The position numbers were made by a program, and so were the translations under genes. 16,792 nt of DNA from the NCBI GenBank assembly GCA_036381495.1, contig DASVCS010000006.1, positions 1-16,792 on the forward strand, written 5' to 3'. The DNA comes from DASVCS01 sp036381495 (GTDB lineage: Bacteria; Gemmatimonadota; Gemmatimonadetes; Longimicrobiales; RSA9). Under the pieces are notes generated by a model, which was not told where the DNA came from, ran no database searches, and saw only the letters and a list, made by a program, of their open reading frames with translations. Shown here piece by piece: positions 1 through 11,145 of the stretch (position 1 is the first letter of the stretch; each line of letters begins with the position of its first letter).

Positions 1-473
1 TCCGGCAGGTAGCGCGTGTCCTCCGCGGCGTATTCGAGCATTGCCGGCGGGAGCGGCCGCCGCGCCCAGTCCGCGCGCTGGTACGCCTTCTCCATCCGCA
101 CGCCGAGGTGCTTCTCGACCAGGCTCGCGAGCCCGAACGCCGGCTCGCCCAGGAACTGTGCCGCCACCTTCGTATCGAAGAGGCCGCGCACCGTGATCCC
201 GAAGTCGCGGTGCAGCAGCCGAAGGTCGTAGTCCGCATCGTGGAACACCACCTCGGTGGATGGCCGCTCGAAGAGCGGAGCGAGGCGGTCCAGCCGCTCG
301 AACGCCAGCGTGTCGATCACGGCCGTACACGAACGCGTCGAGAGCTGGAGCAGGCAGATCGTGTCGAAGTAGCGGTGGTACCCCGCGGCCTCGGTGTCCG
401 CTGCCACGAGCGGCGCATCGGCGAACTGCCGTACCACGGCTTCGAGTTGGGCATCCGTTTCGACGTACTCCAT
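1..473 (-). CDS. rnd: Ribonuclease D, N-terminal part (runs off window edge)
   Basis: This is a 3'-5' exoribonuclease of the DEDD superfamily, which trims 3' ends of tRNA precursors and other structured RNAs in the cytoplasm. All four metal-binding acidic residues are visible: D26 and E28 in the motif AADTEAAG, D83 in FHDADYDLRLL, and D152 in YAAEDTRYL, where the tyrosine before it marks the DEDDy subgroup. The visible 157 residues cover essentially the whole exonuclease fold. The C-terminal HRDC domain(s) expected of RNase D lie beyond the window, so full length and HRDC content cannot be judged. I chose ATG at 473 because a GGAG lies just upstream and homology starts at once (MEYVETDAQLEAVV). 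The frame stays open to about 530, so a start at the TTG at 491 is possible. The gene is divergent from pyruvate kinase, with 226 bases between the starts. Confidence 0.9.
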   Translation of the reverse strand, partial: MEYVETDAQLEAVVRQFADAPLVAADTEAAGYHRYFDTICLLQLSTRSCTAVIDTLAFERLDRLAPLFERPSTEVVFHDADYDLRLLHRDFGITVRGLFDTKVAAQFLGEPAFGLASLVEKHLGVRMEKAYQRADWARRPLPPAMLEYAAEDTRYLP

Positions 474-507
474 CGGGCTCCGGAAGTGCAAGGAGTCTGC
501 CGGCCGT

Positions 508-537
508 TTGCATCGGCCGCGGCCGTTCCGTTAGGAT
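508..537 (+). promoter_or_regulatory. Possible sigma-70 promoter for pyruvate kinase
   Basis: TTGCAT (508-513) and TAGGAT (532-537) are separated by 18 bases in the rnd/pyk divergent region. The resulting leader before the GTG start at 700 would be about 155 bases, which is long. The same AT-richer patch read on the minus strand gives TATCCT (538-533), which could be a -10 for rnd, so the assignment is tentative. Confidence 0.3.
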
Positions 538-699
538 ACGGCCGGCCGCGATGTGGGCCCGGCTCACACGCGCTGCCGCCGATCCCTCGGCGGGCCGGAC
601 CAAGGTACCCGATGCCGCGCGACATTTCCACCGGTCGCGGCGTCCGCACCTCCGTGCCACGCCGGGGGTAGTACGTATCCGTCAGTTGCAGGGGATTCC

Positions 700-2108
<1,409 letters not shown>

Positions 2109-2112
<4 letters not shown>

Positions 2113-2882
2113 GGCTGCGGTTCCTCGGCACCGGGACCTCGTTCGGGATCCCCGTCATCGGCTGCGACTGCCCGACCTGCACCTCGGCCGACCCCCGCGA
2201 CCGGCGCACCCGCCACGGCGCGCTCCTCGAAGACGACGGGCGCCGGCTCCTCATCGATGCCCCGCCCGAGCTCCGCATCCAGCTCCTGCGCGAAGGCATC
2301 GGCCACATCGACGCCGTCTGGTTCACCCACTGCCACGCCGATCACGTCCACGGCATCGACGACCTGCGTGCCTTCTCCGCCCGCGCCGCCGCGCCCATCC
2401 CCGCCTTCGCGGGGCCCGAGTGCGCGCGCACCCTGCGCTACCGCTTCGCCTACATCTTCGATGATGCCGCCGCGCCACCCGGCACCACGCGCCCCGAACT
2501 CCGCCTCGAAGCGTACCACGACGGCGTTCCCATCGACGTCGCCGGGTTCCGCCTCATCCCGATCGCCGTCTCGCACGGCAACGGCACCGTCTTCGGCTTC
2601 CGTGCCGGCGGCCTCGGCTACATCACGGACGCCAAGGACGTCCCCGAAGCCGCCCGCGCCCGGCTCCGCGGCGTCCGCGTCCTCGTCCTCAACGCACTCT
2701 GGCGCGGCAAGCCCCACCCCACGCACCTGACCGTCGAGGAAGCCGTCGAGATCGCCCGCGACATCGGTGCCGACGCAACGTACCTCACCCACCTCTCGCA
2801 CCGCGTCCGCCACGCCGAACTGCTCGAATCCCTCCCCCCGGGCATCGAGCCCGCCTACGACGGCCTCGTGGTCGAGATCTGA
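2109..2882 (+). CDS. Metallo-beta-lactamase-fold hydrolase, PhnP-like
   Basis: This 257-residue protein is a metal-dependent phosphodiesterase-type hydrolase. The metallo-beta-lactamase signature HCHADH is at 74-79 (H74, H76, D78, H79), with further likely metal ligands H156 (SHGN), D174 (ITDAKD) and H228 (LTHLSH). Near the N-terminus, CDCPTC (19-24) resembles the extra structural zinc site of PhnP, the 5-phosphoribosyl 1,2-cyclic phosphate phosphodiesterase of the C-P lyase pathway. No other phosphonate genes are in the window, so the natural substrate is open; general cyclic-phosphate or nucleotide phosphodiesterases of this family often stand alone. The GTG start at 2109 overlaps the pyk stop by four bases and gives the family's typical start, RLRFLGTGTSFGIP. 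It ends 17 bases from the end of the convergent ZIP transporter gene. I am sure of the fold, moderately sure of PhnP-like specificity. Confidence 0.87.
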
Positions 2883-2899
2883 GGAGCGCGGAAGGCGCC

Positions 2900-3676
2900 C
2901 TACCCCAACAGATTGTCCAGCGCCATCATCAGCGTGAACCCGCCGAGGAACCCGAGCGTCACGACGTCCGTGTGCTCCCGCTTCACCGCGTCGGGGAGCA
3001 GCTCCTCGATGACCACGAAGAGCATGGCGCCGGCCGCGAAGGCCAGGCCGTAGGGGAGCAGCGCGCGGGCGGTGACCACCAGGTACGCGCCGAGCACGCC
3101 GCCGGCCGGCTCGACGAGCGCCGAGGCCTGACCCAGCAGAAACGCCTTCCAGCGCCCGACCCCTTCGCGCCGGAGCGGCAGCGAGACGGCCAGCCCCTCA
3201 GGCATGTTCTGGAGTCCGATCCCGATCGCCAGCGCGGTCGCCGCGCCGGGCGTCTGGGCGCCGAACGCCACGCCCACGGCCACGCCCTCCGGGAAGTTGT
3301 GGATCGTGATGGCGAGGATCAGCAGGACCGTCGAGCGCCAGGCGACGATCGGGCCCTCCTGCACCCGCCGCGGAAGCAGCCGGGCGTGAAGGTGCGGCAG
3401 CGCCTTGTCGAGTCCGTACAGCGCGGCACCCCCGATGAGCAGCCCCAGCACCGCCACCCCGAGCCCGCCCGTCTCCATCGCCGGCGCCAGCAGCGACCAG
3501 CTCGAGGCCGCCACCATCACACCGGCCGCGAAGCCGAGCGCTCCGTCCAGCAACCGCTGCGGCGCCGCCCTGAAGAACAGCACGCCCGCCGCGCCGACCG
3601 CCGTCGCCGCCCAGGTCCCCGCCGTCGCGACCAGTGCCTGGACAATGGGATCCAACGATAAGAACCGGTCGAACAT
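2900..3676 (-). CDS. ZIP-family metal transporter (GufA-like)
   Basis: This is a 258-residue inner-membrane protein predicted to import divalent metal, most likely zinc. About eight hydrophobic segments are seen, with the paired metal-site motifs of the GufA branch of the ZIP family: HNFPEG (126-131) and QNMPEG (156-161), plus a conserved EE pair (224-225) in a later membrane helix. A hydrophilic stretch with HLHARLLPRR (95-104) fits the cytoplasmic loop before the first motif, which often carries histidines. I chose ATG at 3676 because the N-terminus MFDRFLSLDPIVQAL matches how these proteins start; the frame continues upstream but that part is arginine-rich and unconvincing. The ribosome binding site is poor, since GAGGG abuts the start codon. 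The gene converges with the PhnP-like hydrolase gene with only 17 bases between stops and no clear hairpin there. Confidence 0.92.
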   Translation of the reverse strand: MFDRFLSLDPIVQALVATAGTWAATAVGAAGVLFFRAAPQRLLDGALGFAAGVMVAASSWSLLAPAMETGGLGVAVLGLLIGGAALYGLDKALPHLHARLLPRRVQEGPIVAWRSTVLLILAITIHNFPEGVAVGVAFGAQTPGAATALAIGIGLQNMPEGLAVSLPLRREGVGRWKAFLLGQASALVEPAGGVLGAYLVVTARALLPYGLAFAAGAMLFVVIEELLPDAVKREHTDVVTLGFLGGFTLMMALDNLLG

Positions 3677-3716
3677 CCCTCGGGTCCGCTGGTGGCGGCG
3701 AACATGCCGCGCGCGC

Positions 3717-3745
3717 TGGCATTCCGAACGCACGGATTGTACTCT
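3717..3745 (+). promoter_or_regulatory. Weak candidate promoter for pgi
   Basis: TGGCAT (3717-3722) and TACTCT (3740-3745) are 17 bases apart in the ZIP/pgi divergent gap. The -10 is reasonable and the -35 poor. Transcription would begin near 3752, about 30 bases before the pgi start. Confidence 0.22.
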
Positions 3746-3782
3746 GTCCTCGTCAACGCGTCGAACCCGGATCGATCCGACC

Positions 3783-5186
<1,404 letters not shown>

Positions 5187-5223
5187 GCGCCGGCGCGCCG
5201 CGAGCGCCACGCGGACTGAGTGG

Positions 5224-5237
5224 GGAACAAAACCTGC
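5224..5237 (+). promoter_or_regulatory. Possible sigma-54 (-24/-12) promoter before the kinase gene
   Basis: GG at 5224-5225 and GC at 5236-5237 are separated by exactly ten bases (AACAAAACCT), the invariant spacing of -24/-12 promoters. About 8 of 13 consensus positions match, including A and C after the GG and TGCA at the -12 end, but the T before GG is missing. It lies about 70 bases before the proposed kinase start, in an AT-richer patch. Such matches occur by chance, so this is suggestive only. Confidence 0.25.
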
Positions 5238-5308
5238 ATCGTGGAGCGCTTGCCGGCCGCGTTGACGGCCTCGATACCGAACCAGGGGCTTCACACCATC
5301 CAATTTGC

Positions 5309-6031
5309 GTGAAAACTCGGACGCTCGCGGTCACCTCGCTCCATATCCGGGCGAACCGCTTCGATCTACTGAGCCGATTGGCGAATGACCTCGCGCACGA
5401 GATCAAGAATCCGTTGCACGCGGCCATCATCAACCTCGAGCTGCTCAGACGGCGTGTTCAGGACGGGCAAACCGAGCGCGCACTCGATCGCGCGCGCATC
5501 GTCGACACGGAGATCGCGCGCGTCCACACGCTGACGGAGTGGCTGCTCCAGCTCTTCCGCGACGAGCCCGGGACCGACGAACTCCTGGACGTGGACGACG
5601 TCATCGCCGGACTGCGCCCCGCCCTCGAGCGCATCGCCGCGGTCTCCCGCGTGACCTTGGACTTCCAGGCCGCCGGCCACGGCGAGCGCGTCTCCGCCGA
5701 CCGCGCGAGCCTGCGCCACGCGATCCTCAACCTGGTGGTCAACGCGCTCGAAGCGATGTCCCCCGAGGGCGGCCACATGGACATCGCCACCCTCTCGACG
5801 GACGCCGGCATCCGTATCCGGATCTCGGACACCGGAAGCGGCGTTCCGCCCGGCATCGCGGCGCGCATCGGAGAGCCGGGCGCCACGACGCGTCCCGGCC
5901 ACGCCGGCCTCGGGCTCGCCGTGGCACGCGCCATCGTCGAAGACGCCGGCGGATCCCTCGAACTCGCGCCCACCGAGGGACGGCCCGGCGCGACCTTCGT
6001 CCTCGCGCTGCCTCGCGCGGGCCAAGCTTGA
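5309..6031 (+). CDS. Sensorless NtrB-like histidine kinase
   Basis: This 240-residue soluble protein consists almost only of a dimerisation/phosphoacceptor domain and a catalytic ATPase domain. The phosphoacceptor histidine is H30 in DLAHEIKNPLHA. The N box is RHAILNLVVNALEAM (136-150), the G1 box ISDTGSGVPP (172-181), and the G2 box GHAGLGLAVARA (198-209). There is no membrane segment, PAS or GAF domain, so input must come from a partner protein or an unseen interaction. It should phosphorylate the sigma-54 activator encoded 70 bases downstream. I chose GTG at 5309 (start VKTRTLAV). A GTG at 5183, overlapping the pgi stop by four bases, would add 42 residues, but that segment looks non-coding and low in hydrophobic structure. 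The start is the least certain part. Confidence 0.88.
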   Translation: MKTRTLAVTSLHIRANRFDLLSRLANDLAHEIKNPLHAAIINLELLRRRVQDGQTERALDRARIVDTEIARVHTLTEWLLQLFRDEPGTDELLDVDDVIAGLRPALERIAAVSRVTLDFQAAGHGERVSADRASLRHAILNLVVNALEAMSPEGGHMDIATLSTDAGIRIRISDTGSGVPPGIAARIGEPGATTRPGHAGLGLAVARAIVEDAGGSLELAPTEGRPGATFVLALPRAGQA

Positions 6032-6101
6032 CCAGGCTCCATGCGGTTCGGTAACTTGACTCTCACGGGCCCCTCTCCCGGGCCGATTGGCGAATCGAAG
6101 G

Positions 6102-7463
<1,362 letters not shown>

Positions 7464-7471
7464 ATTCTACA

Positions 7472-7506
7472 GCCGCCGCGGCGGCGGGCGCCGACCGATG
7501 CCCGCC
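7472..7506 (+). terminator. GC-rich inverted repeats after the two-component genes
   Basis: Two structures lie in the 83-base gap after the response regulator. One is a 14-base perfect palindrome, GCCGCCGCGGCGGC (7472-7485). The other is a 7-bp stem, GGCGGGC (7483-7489) with GCCCGCC (7500-7506) around a 10-base loop; the two overlap, so they would be alternative folds. No T-run follows, so termination is only a possibility. GC-rich chance palindromes are common at this base composition. Confidence 0.25.
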
Positions 7507-7546
7507 CACCGCCCCGCGCTGCGGCGCCAGGCAAGGAGTGATCTTC

Positions 7547-7963
7547 ATGGCCGATTACGACAACGTACCCTACATCGTGGTGGAGCGCGGCTCCGGCGGG
7601 CTCTCATCCTTCTTCCTGGGCGCCCTGATCGGCGCCGGCCTCGCCCTCCTCTACGCCCCGCGCCCCGGCGAGGAGACCCGCCGCCAGCTCCGCGACCGCG
7701 CCCAGCGGCTCCGCGAAACCGCGGAAGAGACTACCCGCCAGCTCCGCGAGGCCGTCACCGGCACGCTCGACGACCTCCGCGAGCAGGTCACCGACCGCGT
7801 CGACACGGCCCGCCGCGCCGTCGACGTGGGACGCACCGCCGCCCGCCGGACCCGCAGCGACCTCGAACGGCGCATCCGCGAGGCACAGGCCGAGTTCCGC
7901 ACGGCCGAGGAGCCGGCCGCCGAGCCCGATGAGCCGGACGCCCGCGCCGACGGCCAGGCCTGA
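7547..7963 (+). CDS. YtxH-like membrane-anchored coiled-coil protein
   Basis: This is a small protein of 138 residues. A short N-terminus is followed by one glycine-rich hydrophobic segment (about 19-36, FFLGALIGAGLALLYAPRPG) ending in the APRPG(E/K) turn typical of the YtxH family. The rest is a long, highly charged helix (about 40-118) rich in Arg, Glu, Gln and Thr, likely a coiled coil or amphipathic helix. The tail is acidic (EEPAAEPDEPDARADG). YtxH proteins are general-stress-associated with no assigned biochemical activity; an envelope-associated stress role is inference. The start is firm: AAGGAG (7533-7538) sits eight bases before ATG 7547. The last 35 bases overlap the start of the YihY-like gene in another frame, suggesting coupled translation of two envelope proteins. 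Confidence 0.85.
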   Translation: MADYDNVPYIVVERGSGGLSSFFLGALIGAGLALLYAPRPGEETRRQLRDRAQRLRETAEETTRQLREAVTGTLDDLREQVTDRVDTARRAVDVGRTAARRTRSDLERRIREAQAEFRTAEEPAAEPDEPDARADGQA

Positions 7964-8861
7964 CGCCCCGCCGCCCCACCGCCTCGCCCGCCCCGGCGCG
8001 GCGGTCCGGCGGTTCCTGCGCGACGTCTACGAAAAGGCCGACGCCGACAACATCTCGTTCATGGCGGGGGCCATCGCCTTCAACGTCCTCGTCGCCTTCA
8101 TCCCGCTCCTGCTCGCCGCCGTCGGCATCGCCGGCGTGCTGCTCCGCCTCCGGCACGCCGACCCCACCGAGCCGCTGCTGCGATACCTCGACGAGGCCAT
8201 CCCGCCCGTCAGCGACCAGTTCCGCCTGCGCATCAGCGAAACCCTGCGCGAGGTGATCGGCAAGAGCACCGGACTGCTCGGCATCGGTACGCTCATCCTC
8301 GTCTGGATCGCGACCCGCCTCGTCGGCACCCTGCGGACCACGCTCCGCGAGGTCTTCGACATGCATGAGACCCGCGGCTTCATTGCCGGCAAGCTCTTCG
8401 ACATCCAGATGGTCGTCGCCGCTGGAACGCTCCTCGCATTGAACGTCGCACTGACGGTGATGGTCGATTTCGTCGCGCGCTTCGGGTTCCGCTTTCTGGG
8501 CATCGCGCCGGGCGAGTTCGAGACCATCAGCATCCTGTACGGAAGGTTGATCGCGCTGCTCGTCGTCTGGGTGATGTTCCTGCTGATCTACCGGTTCCTC
8601 CCGCCGCGTGCGCTCCACTGGCGGACCGCGCTGGTCGCGGCCACCTTCACCGCGGTCCTCTTCGAATTGCTCAAGGCGGGCTTCAGTTGGTACGTCACGA
8701 ACGTGGCCAACTACGGGTCCACGTACGGCAGTCTTGCGACGGTGGTCATCCTCGTGCTCTGGATCTATTACACGGCGGTCGTGTTCGTTCTCGGGGGCGA
8801 GGTCGCGCAGGTCGTGGCGATGCGACGGATCCGGAGGCAGCAGAAGGAGCGGCTGCGGTGA
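7929..8861 (+). CDS. YihY/BrkB (UPF0761) family inner-membrane protein
   Basis: This is a 310-residue polytopic membrane protein with about six hydrophobic segments (roughly 44-72, 115-135, 160-185, 203-221, 232-250 and 268-292). Family features are NISFMAGAIAFNVLVAFIPLLL near the start and YGSTYGSLATVVILVLWIYY followed by the LGGE motif near the end. The N-terminal 25 residues are proline- and arginine-rich and cytoplasmic by the positive-inside rule, as is the basic C-terminus (RRIRRQQKERLR). The family was once annotated as ribonuclease BN by mistake; no nuclease activity should be assumed, and its molecular function is unknown. ATG 7929 lies inside the preceding gene; the frame's homology starts near residue 27, so a later start cannot be excluded. 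Its stop overlaps the transpeptidase start by one base. Confidence 0.9.
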   Translation: MSRTPAPTARPDAPPPHRLARPGAAVRRFLRDVYEKADADNISFMAGAIAFNVLVAFIPLLLAAVGIAGVLLRLRHADPTEPLLRYLDEAIPPVSDQFRLRISETLREVIGKSTGLLGIGTLILVWIATRLVGTLRTTLREVFDMHETRGFIAGKLFDIQMVVAAGTLLALNVALTVMVDFVARFGFRFLGIAPGEFETISILYGRLIALLVVWVMFLLIYRFLPPRALHWRTALVAATFTAVLFELLKAGFSWYVTNVANYGSTYGSLATVVILVLWIYYTAVVFVLGGEVAQVVAMRRIRRQQKERLR

Positions 8862-9472
8862 TGGGCGCGCGGCGCCTCGGCGCGGTTCCGGCCTGCCTCT
8901 GCCTCGCGCTTGCCGTGCCGCGCGCGGCCGCCGCACAGGCTCCGGCCGCGTCGCTTGCGCTCGGCTTCGCCGCCGCCCCGGGCCAGGTCCTCTTCGACGA
9001 CGCGCCGCTCCACCCGGACGGTCGCTACATCCTCATCCGCCTCGCGGAGAACCGGCTCTACCTGATGGAGCACGAGCGCGCGGTGTGGTCGGCGCCCGTC
9101 GCCACCGGGACCGGGTTCCGCCTCGAAGGCACCGGCCGGGCCTGGCAGTTCTCGACGCCCCGCGGCGTGTTCCGGGTCCAGCGCAAGGAGCTGGACCCCG
9201 TTTGGATCAAGCCCGACTGGGCCTTCATCGAGGAGGGGCGCCCCGTGCCGCCACTCGACTCGCCCTTGCGCCGCGAGCCGGGGATGCTCGGCACCACCGC
9301 GCTCTACATCGGCTACGAGCTGGCGCTGCACGGGACGAGTCGGCCCGAACTCGTGCTCCGTCCGGATCCCGACGAGCGCCGCGTCTCCCACGGCTGCATC
9401 CGTCTCACGAACGAGGATGCCCGCACGCTGTACCACCTCGTCGAGGTCGGAACGCCGGTTCTCATTTATTGA
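8861..9472 (+). CDS. Secreted L,D-transpeptidase (YkuD/ErfK family)
   Basis: This 203-residue exported enzyme is predicted to form 3-3 peptidoglycan crosslinks or attach proteins to the wall, in the periplasm. It starts with a signal peptide (basic MGARR, hydrophobic core to about residue 19, small-residue cleavage region AAAAQA near 22-27). The catalytic pocket has H157 in ALHGT and the signature SHGCIRL (176-182) with nucleophile C179. The strand IRLAENRLYLME (59-70) is the usual domain start, and the conserved TP.G turn is STPRGVF (98-104). About 70 residues between STPRG and HGT are longer than in minimal YkuD domains. I chose ATG 8861, which overlaps the YihY stop; GTG at 8858 has better spacing (eight bases) from AAGGAG at 8844. 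No LysM or wall-binding domain is present, so substrate targeting is unknown. Confidence 0.9.
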   Translation: MGARRLGAVPACLCLALAVPRAAAAQAPAASLALGFAAAPGQVLFDDAPLHPDGRYILIRLAENRLYLMEHERAVWSAPVATGTGFRLEGTGRAWQFSTPRGVFRVQRKELDPVWIKPDWAFIEEGRPVPPLDSPLRREPGMLGTTALYIGYELALHGTSRPELVLRPDPDERRVSHGCIRLTNEDARTLYHLVEVGTPVLIY

Positions 9473-9479
9473 CTGCGCC

Positions 9480-9508
9480 TTCCGTCCGCTCCGGCTTTCG
9501 GCTAGATT
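9480..9508 (+). promoter_or_regulatory. Candidate promoter just before smpB
   Basis: TAGATT (9503-9508) is a good -10 hexamer, with a weak -35 TTCCGT (9480-9485) 17 bases upstream. A perfect -35 start, TTGACT, lies at 9469-9474 but is 28 bases away, too far. Initiation seven bases after the -10 would be near 9515, leaving almost no leader before ATG 9517. Support is the short AT-rich patch between genes only. Confidence 0.35.
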
Positions 9509-9516
9509 ACGGGGTT

Positions 9517-9984
9517 ATGGCGGAGTCGGGAACGGACGGGAAGAAGGTTGTCGCACGCAACCGCAAGGCGCTCCACGAGTATCACATCCTCGAGAGCCGC
9601 GAGGCGGGTATCGTCCTCACCGGCCCCGAGGTCAAGTCGATCCGGGCCGGCAAGGTGAACCTGGCCGAGGCCTTCGGTCGCATCGAAAACGGCGAGGTCT
9701 GGCTCTACGGCATGCACGTCAGCCCGTACGACCCCGCCAGCCGCTGGAACGCCGATCCGCTGCGGCCGCGCAAGCTGCTCCTGCACACGCGGGAGATCCG
9801 GCGTCTGATCGGCGCCGTACGCGAGAAGGGGCTCACGCTCGTCCCCCTCGATCTGTACTTCCGCCGCGGGAACGCGAAGGTCACGCTGGCGCTGGCCCGC
9901 GGCAAGAAGTTGTACGACAAGCGCGAGGATCTCAAGCGGCGCGATGCCGAACGCGAGATCCAGCGCGCTTCCCGGAAGCCGTGA
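9517..9984 (+). CDS. smpB: SsrA-binding protein SmpB
   Basis: SmpB is a small RNA-binding protein that delivers tmRNA to stalled ribosomes, allowing trans-translation, tagging of the incomplete protein and ribosome rescue. The 155-residue length is typical. Features seen are the N-terminal VVARNRKALHEYHILE, the core LTGPEVKSIRAGKVNLAEAF (34-53 approximately), the central WLYGMHVSPYDPAS, the beta-strand LTLVPLDLYFRRGNAKVTLALARGKK region, and the basic C-terminal tail with YDKREDLKRRDAEREIQR, which enters the ribosomal A site. ATG 9517 follows GGGG by only two bases. Its partner RNA gene ssrA is not in the window. The stop overlaps the amidase start by one base (TGATG), so smpB heads a run of co-oriented genes reaching cysS. 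Confidence 0.97.
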   Translation: MAESGTDGKKVVARNRKALHEYHILESREAGIVLTGPEVKSIRAGKVNLAEAFGRIENGEVWLYGMHVSPYDPASRWNADPLRPRKLLLHTREIRRLIGAVREKGLTLVPLDLYFRRGNAKVTLALARGKKLYDKREDLKRRDAEREIQRASRKP

Positions 9985-11129
9985 TGAGGACCCTGCTGCT
10001 ACTCGCCATCGCTGCGAGCCCGACCGCGCTCGCTGCACAGGCCGCGCCGCTGCGCGTGGCCGGCGCGGGTGCGCCCTCGACGATCGCGCTCGCCATGGAT
10101 CGCGGCTACCCGGCCTACTCGGTGGCGGCGCTCGAGCGCCTCGGCGCCGCGGTGACGGGCAGCGTCGCCGGCGCGCGTGCCGTCGTGTTCGGCGACACGC
10201 TCCGGTTCGAAACCTTCTCGCCCTTCTTCCGGGTGAACGGCAAGGTGCAGCAGCTCGTCTCGCCCGTCTACCGCGAGGACGGGATCCTCTATCTGCCGCG
10301 CCAGCTCTTCAGCGAGTGGCTGCCGCGTCGCTACCCCGACCGGCTCCGCTTCGAGGACGGCACGCTCCGGCTGCTCGAGACGGGCGTGGCGGTGGCCGCG
10401 GCCGACACGGCCACAGCGCCCCGCGTCGTCATCATCGATGCCGGCCACGGTGGCCGGGATCCGGGCAAACCCGGACCCGGCGGCCTGCTCGAGAAGGATG
10501 TCGCCCTCGCCGTCGCCCACCGGCTCGCCGCCGAGCTGGACCGCCGCGGCGGCTACGAAGTGCATCTGACGCGCACGACGGACACGCTCATCGCCCTCGC
10601 GGACCGGCCCCGACTCGCGAACGAATGGAAGGCCGGCCGCCCGGCGGCGCTCTTCATCTCGCTGCACGCCAACTCGCACCGCACGCAGGCGCGCGGCTTC
10701 GAGACCTTCTTCCTCTCGGAGGCGCGCACCGAGGACGAGCGCCGCGTCGCCGAGATGGAGAACGCGGCGATCGCCTACGAGGAACGTCGCGGCGTCACGC
10801 CCTCCGACGACATCGAGTGGATCCTGAACAACCTGCGCAACGACTTCTATCTCCGCGCATCGAACGACCTGGCCGAGGTCATTCAGCGGGAGATCGCGGC
10901 CTTCCACCCGGGCCCGAACCGGGGAGTCAAGCAGGCCGGGTTCCGTGTGCTGGTCGGCGCGTTCATGCCCGCCGTGCTCGTCGAGATGGCGTTCATCTCG
11001 AACCGCCAGGAGGCCCGGCTGCTGGGGCGGGAGAGCTTCCAGCGGAAGATGGCGTCCGGACTCGCCGATGCCATCGACCGCTTCTTCTCTTCCCACGAGC
11101 ATCTCTGGGTGGCGGGCGGCGCGAATTGA
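9984..11129 (+). CDS. Secreted N-acetylmuramoyl-L-alanine amidase (Amidase_3)
   Basis: This 381-residue periplasmic zinc enzyme cleaves the bond between N-acetylmuramic acid and the stem peptide, as AmiA/B/C do in cell separation. The signal peptide (1-18) ends at LAAQA. The N-terminal region (about 35-130) resembles the copper-amine-oxidase-N-like 'stalk' domain (FRVNGKVQQL, GILYLPRQLF) rather than the AMIN domain of AmiC. The catalytic domain starts with VVIIDAGHGGRDPG. Zinc ligands are H155, E170 (LLEKD) and H228 (ISLHANS), and the catalytic glutamate is E334 (VLVEMAFISN). A long segment between H228 and E334 (about 255-305) may contain the autoinhibitory helix of the regulated amidases, implying need for an EnvC/NlpD-type activator; that is inference. 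ATG 9984 overlaps the smpB stop. No strong ribosome binding site is seen beyond GGAAG. Confidence 0.93.
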   Translation: MRTLLLLAIAASPTALAAQAAPLRVAGAGAPSTIALAMDRGYPAYSVAALERLGAAVTGSVAGARAVVFGDTLRFETFSPFFRVNGKVQQLVSPVYREDGILYLPRQLFSEWLPRRYPDRLRFEDGTLRLLETGVAVAAADTATAPRVVIIDAGHGGRDPGKPGPGGLLEKDVALAVAHRLAAELDRRGGYEVHLTRTTDTLIALADRPRLANEWKAGRPAALFISLHANSHRTQARGFETFFLSEARTEDERRVAEMENAAIAYEERRGVTPSDDIEWILNNLRNDFYLRASNDLAEVIQREIAAFHPGPNRGVKQAGFRVLVGAFMPAVLVEMAFISNRQEARLLGRESFQRKMASGLADAIDRFFSSHEHLWVAGGAN

Positions 11130-11145
11130 GGCCGGCACGGTCGCG

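Noticed and set aside
553..699. N-terminal extension of pyruvate kinase
   Set aside because: Open frame but no homology; the GTG at 700 has a ribosome binding site and the family's exact start.
2883..2899. Shared bidirectional terminator between the convergent PhnP-like and ZIP genes
   Set aside because: The 17-base gap holds no stem with usable length; a structure inside the coding ends cannot be judged by eye.
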